From positions 186,001-250,000 of the forward strand of contig NZ_JARWSK010000002.1 in the NCBI RefSeq assembly GCF_031081985.1: 64,000 nt of DNA, read 5' to 3'. The stretch's first letter is position 1. Every line of letters begins with the position of its first letter. The notes below the pieces were generated by a model. The model made no database searches. It was not told where the DNA came from and saw only the letters and a program-made list of their open reading frames with translations. Shown here one piece after another: positions 1-8,411 of the stretch. The translations under genes were made by a program, and so were the position numbers. Origin of the DNA: Komagataeibacter xylinus. GTDB lineage: Bacteria; Pseudomonadota; Alphaproteobacteria; Acetobacterales; Acetobacteraceae.

Positions 1-1
1 G

Positions 2-379
2 CGCGAGGCGGCGGAATATGTCGGGATTACGCCGCGCAGGCTCCGCAGCCTGCGACTGGTCGGGGCAGGCCCGCATGCCGCCATGCGCCATGGCCGCAAG
101 GCGATGTTCCGCATCGAAGACCTTGATGAATACGTGGATGGCCTGTACCGCCGGGCCAATATCTCCCACACCGAGCAGGCCCGCCAGCGCACCGAGTGGC
201 GTGGCAGGCTTGCAACCCTCCCCGATGATGCGCGCACCAGGCTGTCCGATTCCTTCATGCAGATCGTAACGCGGGACGAATTGCTGGAAAAAGGCGCCAA
301 CCGGGGCTTCAGGGTCCTGTTTCTGGGTGGGCTGTGCCTTATTTTCCTGTCGCATACGCCGCTGATCTGGCGGCTATAG
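2..379 (+). CDS. HTH DNA-binding protein with C-terminal membrane segment (5' end outside window)
   Basis: The reading frame is open from the first base of the window, so the true start lies upstream. The visible N-terminal part (AAEYVGITPRRLRSLRL, then KAMFRIEDLDEYVD) has the pattern of an excisionase/MerR-like winged-helix domain: a short helix-turn-helix followed by a wing and the 'R.ED+..Y+' ending seen in HTH_17 proteins. The last 25 residues are hydrophobic (FRVLFLGGLCLIFL) and could form one membrane helix. No phage or plasmid genes are visible next to it. The fold assignment comes from pattern only; a membrane-tethered regulator is an inference. Confidence 0.6.
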   Translation, partial: REAAEYVGITPRRLRSLRLVGAGPHAAMRHGRKAMFRIEDLDEYVDGLYRRANISHTEQARQRTEWRGRLATLPDDARTRLSDSFMQIVTRDELLEKGANRGFRVLFLGGLCLIFLSHTPLIWRL

Positions 380-520
380 GGGTCTCGTTCCGCCATTTCG
401 TGCCAAAGGCGCTTTTTTTGCCTGTGCGGGGATGTTCTTTCGCCATACGATCCGCTACGCAGAAACCACGATAGCGGAACAATAATGGATCGGATAATGA
501 CAGGTATGCGGAGCAGCATT

Positions 521-1222
521 ATGGCCCGGACCGGACACGCCCGCCTGCGTGGCGCGCTTTGTGGGCTGGCTATTGCCCTGACCCCGGCCCTTGCCATGGC
601 GCAGGACGCCGGTGGCCAGCAGCAGAACCCCATTCTGCCCATGCCGCCCGTGCCGGAATTCAAGCCCCTGCCTGCTGGCACCAAGCCTGCGGCGCCTGTT
701 ATCGGCATCTTCAACACCCAGCAGATCATGGCGCAGTCCACTGCCGTGCAGAAGCTGCAGACCGAGCTGGGCAACCGCCGCGAAGCACTGGTCAAGGACG
801 TACGCGCCGAAGACACGCAGTTGCAGGCGCTGCGCCAGTCCATCATCAAGGCGGGCAAGGCCCCCACGCCCGAGCAGCAGCAGGACCTGCAGAAGCGCGT
901 GATGGCCGACCGCACCAAGTTCGGCAACCGCAACCGCATTCTTGAAGAAGACGCGCAGGTCGCCCTCAATCAGGTGCAGCGTGAAATGCAGCAGGTCGTC
1001 AGCGCCATTGCCGCCGCCCGTGGCATGAACCTGGTGCTGCAGGCCGGCACCGCCGCCCTGCATGACAACAGCCTCGATATCAGCGATCAGGTCGTGACCT
1101 ACCTCAATCAGGCGCTGCCCACCGTGTACCTTCCTGGCCCCACGGAAGACCCCGAGGAAATTGCCAAGAGCGGCAAATACCCTGTCATGCCGTTCCAGCC
1201 TGCTGATAACGGCGGCGAATAA
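521..1222 (+). CDS. OmpH/Skp-family periplasmic protein
   Basis: The protein is about 233 residues. It has a Sec signal peptide (hydrophobic stretch ending ALAMA before QDAGG), a Pro-rich linker, the 'IGIFNTQQIMAQS' segment that matches the start of OmpH/Skp domains, and a long Gln/Arg/Glu-rich helical stretch expected to form the coiled-coil tentacle. Skp-like proteins chaperone outer-membrane proteins in the periplasm. The ATG at 521 is chosen because GGAG lies 7 nt upstream; in-frame ATGs at 485, 497 and 506 would lengthen the N-terminus. It is not next to bamA or lpxD as in many genomes. The Pro-rich insert after the signal peptide and the acidic C-terminal tail are extra to the core fold. 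Confidence 0.75.
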   Translation: MARTGHARLRGALCGLAIALTPALAMAQDAGGQQQNPILPMPPVPEFKPLPAGTKPAAPVIGIFNTQQIMAQSTAVQKLQTELGNRREALVKDVRAEDTQLQALRQSIIKAGKAPTPEQQQDLQKRVMADRTKFGNRNRILEEDAQVALNQVQREMQQVVSAIAAARGMNLVLQAGTAALHDNSLDISDQVVTYLNQALPTVYLPGPTEDPEEIAKSGKYPVMPFQPADNGGE

Positions 1223-1244
1223 CCCCCAAAGTCCTTAATGATAA

Positions 1245-1320
1245 AAGTTTTTGTTGAGGCTTTTTTCAAACAGCTTCAAGGAACGCCGCCTTTTTAAAAA
1301 AAGGCGGTACCCAAAAACTT
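1245..1320 (+). repeat. Two-hairpin intergenic repeat, copy 1
   Basis: The outer arms AAGTTTTTG and CAAAAACTT enclose a decayed GAAGC-type hairpin and an intact GCCGCCTTTTT/AAAAAGGCGG hairpin. It lies between the convergent ends of the OmpH-like gene and the permease and can serve as terminator for both. Orientation '+' here means the GAAGC hairpin comes first. Confidence 0.85.
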
Positions 1321-1338
1321 CTATCACTTTACCATCAA

Positions 1339-2637
1339 TCAGTTACGACCCTGCCCCACCAGCAGGTTGAGCGCCACGCCGGACAGGATGCACAGCAGCA
1401 CCCCGTTGCCCAGCAACAGCCGCGCCAGACCATTCATGTGCGTGAACAGGTCCGGGCAGGCCATGGGCAACAGTCCCAGCCCGAGTGATACGGCGGCAAT
1501 CAACCCATTGCGCGTGCCTTCAAAGCGCACATGCAGCAATTCGCGTATGCCGCCCACCGTGGTCATGCCGAACATGACCAGCCCGCAGCCTCCCAGCACG
1601 GGGGCTGGCAGGGCAGCAATCAACGCCCCAAGCTTGGGGAACAGCCCCAGACCGATCATGACCACGCCTGCCGCCGCCACCACAAAGCGGCTGCGGATGT
1701 CGGTCATGGCGATCAGCCCGGTATTCTGGGTAAAGGCATTGTAGGGAAAGCTGTTGAACGCCCCGCCCAGCATGGTGGACAGGCCATCAGCGCGCAGCGC
1801 GCCTGCTATGGTCACGTCATTGACTGGCAGATCCACCACGCGGCCAATGGCCAGGCAGTTGCCGGTTGTTTCCGCCACGATGATGACCATGCTCAGCAGC
1901 ATGATGAACACCGGCATGGCATGAAACTCGGGCAGGCCAAAGGCGAAGGGCGTGCTGATGGCGAACCACGGCGCCTCGACCACCATGCCGTAATGCCCTA
2001 TGCCGCACAGGGCTGCAATCACGCTGCCCGCCGCCAGTCCCACCAGCACGCTGATATTGGACCAGACCCCCCGGCCCCATGCCTGCATGCCCACCGTGAT
2101 GACAATGGTGACAAAAGCCAGCGCAAGGTTGGCCACGCTGCCAAACCCCGGCGCGCCGGGCGTGCCGCCACCAATCCACCGCCCCGCTACGGGAATGAGC
2201 GTGAGCCCGATGATGATGATGAGGCAGCCAATGACCACGGGCGGAAAAAAGCGCATGAGCCGCGCCATGACCGGTGCCAGTACCACCATGGCCAGCCCTG
2301 CCCCGATCACCGCGCCAAACACCGAGCGCACGCCATAGATCTGCCCGATGAGCAGCATCGATGCCAGCATGGCAAACGATGACCCCTGCACGATGGGCAG
2401 GCGCGAGCCGAATTTCCACACCCCCACGCTCTGTATGATCGTGGCGATGCCCGATGTCAGCAGCCCGCAATTGATCAGCATGACCGTCTGCGGGCCAGAC
2501 AGGTGCATGGCGGCGGCAAAGACCAGCGGCACCGCCACCGTGCCCGCGTACATGACCAGCGCATGCTGCAGCCCGAAGGCAAACAGCATGCCCATGGGCA
2601 GCATTTCATCAACCGGGTGGGTTTTGTGTGCTGTCAC
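1339..2637 (-). CDS. NCS2 family nucleobase permease (xanthine/uracil type)
   Basis: An integral membrane protein of about 432 residues with 12 or more hydrophobic segments. It shows NCS2/NAT hallmarks: QHALVMYAG in the first helix, GSSFAML in the third, and the signature QNTGLIAMTD (family pattern QNxGxxxxT), although the residue after T is D rather than the usual R, K or G. The family imports xanthine, urate or uracil with protons or Na+. A GTG at 2637 is chosen because GGAGAGGG precedes it at good spacing; a GTG at 2664 has no site. Xanthine or urate specificity is more likely than uracil from overall likeness, but it is not settled by sequence. An adenine deaminase gene lies about 9 kb away. 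Confidence 0.85.
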   Translation of the reverse strand: MTAHKTHPVDEMLPMGMLFAFGLQHALVMYAGTVAVPLVFAAAMHLSGPQTVMLINCGLLTSGIATIIQSVGVWKFGSRLPIVQGSSFAMLASMLLIGQIYGVRSVFGAVIGAGLAMVVLAPVMARLMRFFPPVVIGCLIIIIGLTLIPVAGRWIGGGTPGAPGFGSVANLALAFVTIVITVGMQAWGRGVWSNISVLVGLAAGSVIAALCGIGHYGMVVEAPWFAISTPFAFGLPEFHAMPVFIMLLSMVIIVAETTGNCLAIGRVVDLPVNDVTIAGALRADGLSTMLGGAFNSFPYNAFTQNTGLIAMTDIRSRFVVAAAGVVMIGLGLFPKLGALIAALPAPVLGGCGLVMFGMTTVGGIRELLHVRFEGTRNGLIAAVSLGLGLLPMACPDLFTHMNGLARLLLGNGVLLCILSGVALNLLVGQGRN

Positions 2638-2677
2638 ACGCCCTCTCCACTTGCTGGTACACACCTGCGCAAGAAGA

Positions 2678-2703
2678 ACCCCGCCTTCTGGTAAAGGCGG
2701 GGT
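2678..2703 (-). terminator. Terminator of the TonB-dependent receptor gene
   Basis: A perfect 10-bp-arm hairpin (ACCCCGCCTT / AAGGCGGGGT). On the minus strand it is followed by TTCTTCTT. It sits 20 bp beyond the receptor stop codon. Confidence 0.75.
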
Positions 2704-2722
2704 CCGGCAGGCGCGAGGAGGA

Positions 2723-5218
2723 TCAGAAGGAGGTGGAGACGGAGCCCGTCATGGTAAAGCGCGGCTCGACCATGAAGGAGTTGCCATCCGCATAGCGACC
2801 GTTACTGGCGCCATAGAACACGGGATAGGCAGATGAACCGCTCTGCTGCCCGGCATGGTAAATCGCTCCCATGGCCCCGGTCCTGACAATCGACCCGGTC
2901 AGGTTGGAGAAGTTCAGCTTGAAGGTAGGCGACTTGGCATACATGAACGGCTTGAAGTGATAGCCCAGCGACAGCGTATCGGTCACGTAACCCGGAATGC
3001 GCTCGCTGTTATCAATCGCTACCGACTGCGGACCGGTGTAATGCACGGCGGCATTGGCAAAGAAGCCCCTGTACTTATACGTCAGGCCAAAATTGGCCAT
3101 GATACGCGGCGCCATGATGGCCTGCTGCCCCTTGGCGGCATAGGTGATGCCGGTCGTGGGGTCCGTGACGTTGGAATCCTGCGTCGCATGCAGGTATTCA
3201 AACGACGCGTAAGGGCTGAACCCGTGAATCGGGCGGCTTGCGATCATGGCGTCAAAGCCGCGCATGGTCTGGTTGCCACCTTCGATCGGCATGTACTGAT
3301 TGGCGCCGATATAGGTGCTCAGAATACGGTTGGTCACGTTGTAGTTGAACAGTGACAGGTCAAACATGACATATTTGTCGTGATACCGGTAACCCAGCTC
3401 TTCCTTGATGGAATACTGGTTTTTCAGCATATTTTTCGGACCCGGGCTCAGCCAGCCCAGATCGTTGGCAGACGGCTCGCGATAATCACCTTCGGCATTC
3501 ACATAGATCTGGTGATGGTTGTTGAAGGTGTAGCCAATGGAAAGCTGCGGCAGCGGCTCGGTCGTGTTAGCTCCCATCTTGCCGGTCATGGAACCATTCT
3601 TGCCGTAAACCCATGATCCCGTGTTGGGATTCGACGTCCATCCCTTGTCCCATGCATCGGACATGACAAACTTGAAGCCAGCATGGATCTGCAGCTTGTC
3701 GTTAAAGTACTTCGCCGTATCCTGAATGAACAGGGCATGCAGTTCATAACCCGCATTCACCCCCGTCGTACCGAACGACGTGTCCTGATAGGCGGACCAG
3801 TTCGGACTCGGGGCCGCACCATTGGCCATGGTATTGCTGGTCGGATAGTTCTGGATCGTCTGGTTGTTTTCATACCAGTAGCCGAACGACAGATGGTTAT
3901 GCCTGTCGATATCATAACCAAGCTTGGCGACCACACCGACCTGACGGGCTTCGTTTTCCTGGAAATACGCCGTCTGGTTCGGGTTCTGCTTTACATTCCA
4001 GTACGGACCGCTCGCATTGGTGCCGGAAGACGGCACATAGGGCGTGCCGTTACCCGGTGAGGCATCCCAACCCTGACCAAAGCTGAAATAGGACTGCAGG
4101 TCGAACGTAAATTTGGCAGGCAGCACCACATGGATCGGTGCCGTCAGGAAGATCTGGTTCCAGTGGTCGTTATTGTTCTTCCAGTAGTTGTCGCTGGTGG
4201 GGTCGGAGTTGCGGCCATAACCTTCGCCCGTGCGCTTGTAGTTTTCAAACGCGGTGCTGTCGGGGTAGGCATCGATGGTGAAATCCTCGGAGTTCCACGA
4301 CACGAACAGCCTGGCGTTGGAGCCGTTGTCCCAGTCCTTCTGCAGGCCGAAATCGATGTGCTTGCGCTGGTTGATGCCCGAGCCCATCCATGAACGCGAA
4401 TGCGTGTTGGAGAACGAGAAATAGCTGCGCACGCCAGTGTGGCCGATCTCACCCGAATCCAGCCGGATGAACTCGCGCGACATGTTGTTCGTGCCGTACG
4501 AGAAATCCATCATACCGCCGAATTTCTTCGATGCCGTGCGCGAACGCTGGTTCATCACGCCGCCTGCGGCCGACATGGCGGGCAGGTCGGTGGCGGAACT
4601 GCCGGGCGTTACCTCCACGCTTTCAATGTTTTCGGAATCGATATCCTCGTTCAGGTATTTGGCTGCTTCCGCCGGTGCGCCGTCAAGCATCAGCCCCATG
4701 TCGAGGTCGGTCAGGCCACGGGTCTGGATCTGGCCACCTTCCATGCCCGACGGGTCCGGCGTGGTCACGTTCATGCTCGGCAGATTCTTGACCAGGTCGA
4801 GCGCCGTGCTGGTGGGGCTGCGCATTTCAATGAACTGCTTGCCGATGGTCTGCACCGCATGGGGCGCGGTTTCCTGGCGCATCATGCCACCGCCACCATC
4901 ACGCACCTGGCGCGAGGACGCCACGCGGATCTGTTCGGGGGCTGCGGTGTCCGTAACGCCTGCGGGCGCTGTGGCCCGCTGCTTCGGTGCCGCCGCCTGC
5001 CGGACCGGTGCGTGGTGATGAGTGGTGGTGGCATCCGTGGTGGCCACCTGCGCCCATGCCTCGCTGCCCGTGGCGATGCACATCGTGCCCACCAGGCAGG
5101 ACACGGCCCGCAGGTGCGTTTTCAGCCCCGGCCTGCGCAGCCCGGCCAATCCGCCCTGCCCCGCCGCATTGCGCACCTGCTGTATCACGACGTTATAGAT
5201 ATCCCGGCCCGTCTTCAT
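2723..5218 (-). CDS. TonB-dependent outer-membrane receptor
   Basis: The protein is 831 residues. It has a long N-terminal leader with a hydrophobic core ending near AWA/Q (residue 56). A His/Pro/Ala-rich linker follows, then a plug domain (about 95-230, with SPTSTALDLVKNLPSMNV and IQTRGLTDLDMGLMLDG), then a 22-strand-type barrel full of aromatic strand ends, and a terminal Phe as in outer-membrane barrels. Such receptors import siderophores, vitamins or sugars using ExbB-ExbD-TonB energy, and that system is encoded just upstream on the same strand. Neither an FecA-type signalling extension nor a cobalamin riboswitch is seen upstream, so the substrate is open. Its own terminator follows. Confidence 0.92.
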   Translation of the reverse strand: MKTGRDIYNVVIQQVRNAAGQGGLAGLRRPGLKTHLRAVSCLVGTMCIATGSEAWAQVATTDATTTHHHAPVRQAAAPKQRATAPAGVTDTAAPEQIRVASSRQVRDGGGGMMRQETAPHAVQTIGKQFIEMRSPTSTALDLVKNLPSMNVTTPDPSGMEGGQIQTRGLTDLDMGLMLDGAPAEAAKYLNEDIDSENIESVEVTPGSSATDLPAMSAAGGVMNQRSRTASKKFGGMMDFSYGTNNMSREFIRLDSGEIGHTGVRSYFSFSNTHSRSWMGSGINQRKHIDFGLQKDWDNGSNARLFVSWNSEDFTIDAYPDSTAFENYKRTGEGYGRNSDPTSDNYWKNNNDHWNQIFLTAPIHVVLPAKFTFDLQSYFSFGQGWDASPGNGTPYVPSSGTNASGPYWNVKQNPNQTAYFQENEARQVGVVAKLGYDIDRHNHLSFGYWYENNQTIQNYPTSNTMANGAAPSPNWSAYQDTSFGTTGVNAGYELHALFIQDTAKYFNDKLQIHAGFKFVMSDAWDKGWTSNPNTGSWVYGKNGSMTGKMGANTTEPLPQLSIGYTFNNHHQIYVNAEGDYREPSANDLGWLSPGPKNMLKNQYSIKEELGYRYHDKYVMFDLSLFNYNVTNRILSTYIGANQYMPIEGGNQTMRGFDAMIASRPIHGFSPYASFEYLHATQDSNVTDPTTGITYAAKGQQAIMAPRIMANFGLTYKYRGFFANAAVHYTGPQSVAIDNSERIPGYVTDTLSLGYHFKPFMYAKSPTFKLNFSNLTGSIVRTGAMGAIYHAGQQSGSSAYPVFYGASNGRYADGNSFMVEPRFTMTGSVSTSF

Positions 5219-5637
5219 TCATTCCCCCCGCAAATCTTTCCGGCAGCGCGCCACTGCGTGCAGCCATGCAGTTTTCAGCGGCAGCCATCCCCGTCTGCCG
5301 TACTGACAGCATTTTCCGTCCCGTACCGGCCATGCTGAACTAGTTGCGGAAACTGAACATTCCGCCTTTCTGTTGACTTATGAAATACACTTGGGCAGGC
5401 CAAGCTTAAAAAACGCAACAGAGTGTTTATCTATCTGGAAACCGGGAATGGCCCCGTGGGGGTAATAATGCCTATCCCGCTATAAACCAACGATTTTACA
5501 TCGTTCTGTTTTCCATTCGATATGAAATGCAGCCGCCAGTTCAGCCCCAACAATGTGGGTTGCGTGCTTTTTATGCTACAGCCCGCCAAGGCCATATGCC
5601 CTAAAAAACGGCATTTCATATCCATGCCGGACACATG
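5219..5637. other. Intergenic region upstream of the receptor gene
   Basis: This gap between the exbD terminator and the receptor start should hold the receptor promoter on the minus strand. No convincing Fur box, riboswitch or conserved small gene is seen. A 75-codon minus-strand frame at 5431-5658 runs into the terminator hairpin and has no family likeness, so it is not called. Confidence 0.5.
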
Positions 5638-5675
5638 AAAAAGCGGCCCTCCCCGCAAGGGAAGGACCGCTTTTC
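5638..5675 (-). terminator. Terminator of the tonB-exbB-exbD-exbD unit
   Basis: Arms AAAAGCGG and CCGCTTTT extend into GGGAAGG/CCCTCCC. On the minus strand the hairpin ends in a T run. It lies 34 bp beyond the last exbD stop. Confidence 0.85.
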
Positions 5676-5708
5676 AGGTCACGATGATGCGTGGTGAAAA
5701 CGGAGCGC

Positions 5709-6146
5709 TTACTGCGCGTCCATGAACTGATCGCTTCCCATGATCCCCAGCTTGGTCACGCCAAGGCGCTGTGCATCCGCCATGACATGCGCCACGACCT
5801 TGTAGCTGGCCAGGCGGTCGGGGTGGATGTGCATCTCGGGCTGGACCGGCTGGGCCGCCGCATCCTTGAAGCGGGACTGGAGGTCCGCCTCGCCTGCAAC
5901 GGGTTCGCCATTCCAGGTGATGGTGTTGTCAAAATCGATAGCCACCGTATCCACAACCGGGTCGGGTGCGGCTGAAGGCGGCGGGTTGCCCTGCGGCAGG
6001 TCGATCGAGACTGAATGCGTCTGGAGCGGGATGGTGATGATCAGCATGATCAACAGCACCAGCATGACGTCAATCAGGGGCGTGGTATTGATATCGACAA
6101 TACCTTCGTCCTCGGTCGTGCTGTCTGAGCCGACATTCATGCCCAT
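5709..6146 (-). CDS. exbD: ExbD/TolR-family proton-channel protein (second copy)
   Basis: The protein is 145 residues: a short cytoplasmic N-terminus, one membrane helix (VDINTTPLIDVMLVLLIML) carrying the conserved Asp of the TTPLIDVMLVLL motif, and a periplasmic ExbD domain. That Asp is the proton-path residue of the ExbB-ExbD motor that powers TonB. The ATG at 6146 is chosen because GGGGAG lies upstream; a TTG at 6164 lies ahead of that site. It is the last gene of the unit, 54 bp after the first exbD. The two ExbDs differ in their periplasmic halves, which fits a heteromeric or dual-ExbD system. A role in Tol-type envelope function cannot be excluded from sequence alone. Confidence 0.93.
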   Translation of the reverse strand: MGMNVGSDSTTEDEGIVDINTTPLIDVMLVLLIMLIITIPLQTHSVSIDLPQGNPPPSAAPDPVVDTVAIDFDNTITWNGEPVAGEADLQSRFKDAAAQPVQPEMHIHPDRLASYKVVAHVMADAQRLGVTKLGIMGSDQFMDAQ

Positions 6147-6200
6147 GGTGTCTACTCTCCCCAATGTGGCCGGGGCATGAACCCCGGCCGGGAATGGATA

Positions 6201-6623
6201 TCAGCCGTGTGGCTGCTCAGTGATGAAATCGACGTGAACGATGCCAGCCTGCTGGCAGGCTGCAATGACCTTGCCCACACCTTCGTATTTTGCCGTCTGG
6301 TCACCGCGGATCTGGATCTGGGGCTGCGGGGTTTCCGCAGCCGCATGCTCCAGGTGCGATTCCAGGTCGGCATAGCTGGTGAGCGGCGTCTCGTTCCAGT
6401 AGGCCTGCCCGGTCGGCGTGATCGCCACGACGATGTTGTTCTGCAACGTCCGGGTTGGCTGGTTAGCATCCATGGGGAGGCTAACCTTGATGGTATGTGT
6501 CGCGACGGGGATGGTGATCAGGAAGATGATCAGCAGCACCAGCATGACGTCGACAAGCGGTGTGGTGTTGATGGCCGACACCACCTCGTCTTCATCGCCG
6601 CCACCTCCAACTTGCATACCCAT
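6201..6623 (-). CDS. exbD: ExbD/TolR-family proton-channel protein (first copy)
   Basis: The protein is 140 residues with the canonical single helix (INTTPLVDVMLVLLIIFLI) and the motor Asp, followed by a periplasmic domain. It starts 2 bp after the exbB stop, so translation is probably coupled. The N-terminus is Gly/acid-rich (GGGGDEDE). With ExbB it converts the proton motive force into movement of TonB. It differs from the downstream ExbD in the periplasmic half (NAYWNE-type region and a Gln-rich stretch), so the two are not a recent identical duplication. Confidence 0.93.
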   Translation of the reverse strand: MGMQVGGGGDEDEVVSAINTTPLVDVMLVLLIIFLITIPVATHTIKVSLPMDANQPTRTLQNNIVVAITPTGQAYWNETPLTSYADLESHLEHAAAETPQPQIQIRGDQTAKYEGVGKVIAACQQAGIVHVDFITEQPHG

Positions 6624-6625
6624 GA

Positions 6626-7660
6626 TCAGGCCACCCGGTTGTCGATAGTCGTGGTTGTGGGGGAGTTGTCGGGATGGATGGTGATTTCCGCGCCATGGCG
6701 GTAGCCACCCATCAGGATCGACTGCACGTCGGCTGCGAAGTTGCGCACCTTGTCGATCGCACCCTTGTTGCGGCGGACGAGCAGGTTGTAACCCAGCACG
6801 GCGGGAACGGCGGTGCCGAGGCCGATGGCGGTCATGATCAGCGATTCACCAACCGGGCCTGCAACCTTGTCGATCGAAGCCTGACCCGCGATGCCGATGG
6901 CGGTCAGGGCGTGATAGATACCCCAGACGGTGCCGAACAGACCCACGAACGGCGAGGTGGAACCCACGGTGCCAAGGAAGGCAAGGCCGCCCTGCAGCTT
7001 GGTCTGGATCACGTCAACCGAGCGCTGGATGGACATGGTGGTCCAGGAATGCAGGTCGATGGATTCCTGCATCGTGCCTTCATGGTGCTCGGCGGCCTTC
7101 ACACCCGTATCGGCAATATAGCGGAACGGGGAGTTCGCGGGCAGCGCTGCAGCGCCTTCCTTGATCGAACCCTTGGTCCAGAAATCGGTCATCACCTGCT
7201 TGGCGGCGTTCATCACGCGGGCCTGCTCGAAGAACTTGGTGATCATGATGTACCAGGTGCCCAGCGACATGAACACCATGATGAGCAGCACGCCACGGGC
7301 GATGAAGTCACCATTGGCCCACAGTGCGCCAAGACCGTACGGATTGCCCTCGGGCGCCTTGGGGGCATCGGCCGGGGGGGCTGCGTCAGCGGCAGGTGCG
7401 GGTGCCGGCGCAGGGGCTGCCGGCGCGACATCAGCGGCGGGGGCAGGTGCTTCGGCGGCCGGGGCGTCGGTGCCCGGAGCCGGGGCTGCGGGTGCGCCAG
7501 CGCCATCGGTGGGCGGGGCGGAAACCGCCGGAGCCGTGGCCGCATCGTTCGCGGCCGGGGCGGCATCCTGCGCCAGCGCCGCAAGCGGCGAGGCAGCACA
7601 CAGCATGGCAGCGAACGCGGCCGAGGCAACAAGAGTGTGTTTACGATGCAGTCTGATCAT
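6626..7660 (-). CDS. exbB: ExbB/TolQ-family proton-channel protein with Ala/Pro-rich periplasmic N-terminus
   Basis: The protein is 344 residues. A signal-peptide-like start (residues 1-30, ending ALAQ) is followed by about 80 residues of Ala/Pro-rich low complexity, then the MotA/TolQ/ExbB core: a first helix near 116-140 (GVLLIMVFMSLGTWYIM) and the paired helices with GTVWGIYHALTAIG and GLGTAVPAVLGYNLL. An N-terminal periplasmic extension is typical of the longer alphaproteobacterial ExbB proteins. AGAGGA stands before the ATG. It lies 88 bp after tonB and directly before the first exbD; the four genes act as one motor unit for the neighbouring receptor and others in the cell. Confidence 0.93.
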   Translation of the reverse strand: MIRLHRKHTLVASAAFAAMLCAASPLAALAQDAAPAANDAATAPAVSAPPTDGAGAPAAPAPGTDAPAAEAPAPAADVAPAAPAPAPAPAADAAPPADAPKAPEGNPYGLGALWANGDFIARGVLLIMVFMSLGTWYIMITKFFEQARVMNAAKQVMTDFWTKGSIKEGAAALPANSPFRYIADTGVKAAEHHEGTMQESIDLHSWTTMSIQRSVDVIQTKLQGGLAFLGTVGSTSPFVGLFGTVWGIYHALTAIGIAGQASIDKVAGPVGESLIMTAIGLGTAVPAVLGYNLLVRRNKGAIDKVRNFAADVQSILMGGYRHGAEITIHPDNSPTTTTIDNRVA

Positions 7661-7699
7661 TTAACCAAAATCCTCTGGAGCAGGATGTTTTTTTCGCGA

Positions 7700-7730
7700 T
7701 GCGGCGGGGTGCTGCCGGCCCCCGCCGCGC
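7700..7730. other. GC hairpin between tonB and exbB
   Basis: GCGGCGGGG pairs with CCCCGCCGC across a short loop. It is not followed by a T run on the minus strand, so it looks more like an RNA-stabilising or attenuating element than a terminator. Confidence 0.4.
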
Positions 7731-7748
7731 CTGACCTAACACTCAGGC

Positions 7749-8411
7749 TCAGTCGTTCAGACTGAACGTGATCGTATAGAGATGGTGGAACTCCTTGACG
7801 GGCACACCATTTTTGACTGCCGGCGCATAACGTGAGCGGCGGACCGCCTTCAGAGCTGCGTCGGCAAATGCCTGGCCACCTTTTACGCTGACCACCTGGC
7901 AGTTGCTGGTCACGCCGGTCGGCTCCACGTCACAGGCCACGGACACGACGCCCTCACGACCTTCTTCCGACATGTCCTCCGGATATTCCGGCACGACATG
8001 GTTCAGCGGCGACGTGCCTGCCGAGTGATCGGGCACGGGCGGCGCGTTGGAGACGGGCGCATCAGCCGGCGGTGTCGCCTTTGCGGGCGGCATGGCCTTG
8101 GGCGGCTTCTCGTGCGTCACCTTCATCGGCGGCGGCGGCGTCGGCACCTGAATCTTCGGCGGCGGAATATACGGCGGCGGCGGCTGCGTAATTTCCGGCG
8201 GCGGGGGTGGCGGCGGCGGTGGCGGCGGAGGAGGCGGCGGCTCCTTGATCATGTGCACCTCGACCGGCGGCTTGGGCGGCTCCTGCGGCGCATCTGGCGG
8301 CGAGCTGAGCCCGAACAGAAGCGCGAGCACCAGCAGCCCCTCGAATGCCAGGACGAGGGCAAAAACGATTACCTTTTGTAGTGTGTTATCACTCTGTTCC
8401 GCATACGTCAT
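7749..8411 (-). CDS. tonB: TonB energy-transducing protein
   Basis: The protein is about 220 residues: an N-terminal inner-membrane anchor (VIVFALVLAFEGLLVLALLF), a Pro-rich spacer that includes an uninterrupted run of 15 prolines followed by further PPPP blocks, and a C-terminal TonB domain ending YTITFSLND with the YPEDMSEEGREGVV motif. It links the ExbB-ExbD motor to outer-membrane receptors across the periplasm. The ATG at 8411 is preferred because GAGG lies 7 nt upstream; the ATG at 8417 would be only 1 nt from it. It is the first gene of the tonB-exbB-exbD-exbD unit. The TonB box partner is probably the receptor at 2723-5218. Confidence 0.93.
   Translation of the reverse strand: MTYAEQSDNTLQKVIVFALVLAFEGLLVLALLFGLSSPPDAPQEPPKPPVEVHMIKEPPPPPPPPPPPPPPPEITQPPPPYIPPPKIQVPTPPPPMKVTHEKPPKAMPPAKATPPADAPVSNAPPVPDHSAGTSPLNHVVPEYPEDMSEEGREGVVSVACDVEPTGVTSNCQVVSVKGGQAFADAALKAVRRSRYAPAVKNGVPVKEFHHLYTITFSLND

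Noticed and set aside
5431-5658. 75-residue minus-strand frame upstream of the receptor gene
   Set aside because: It overlaps the terminator of the exb unit, has no ribosome site and shows no family likeness.
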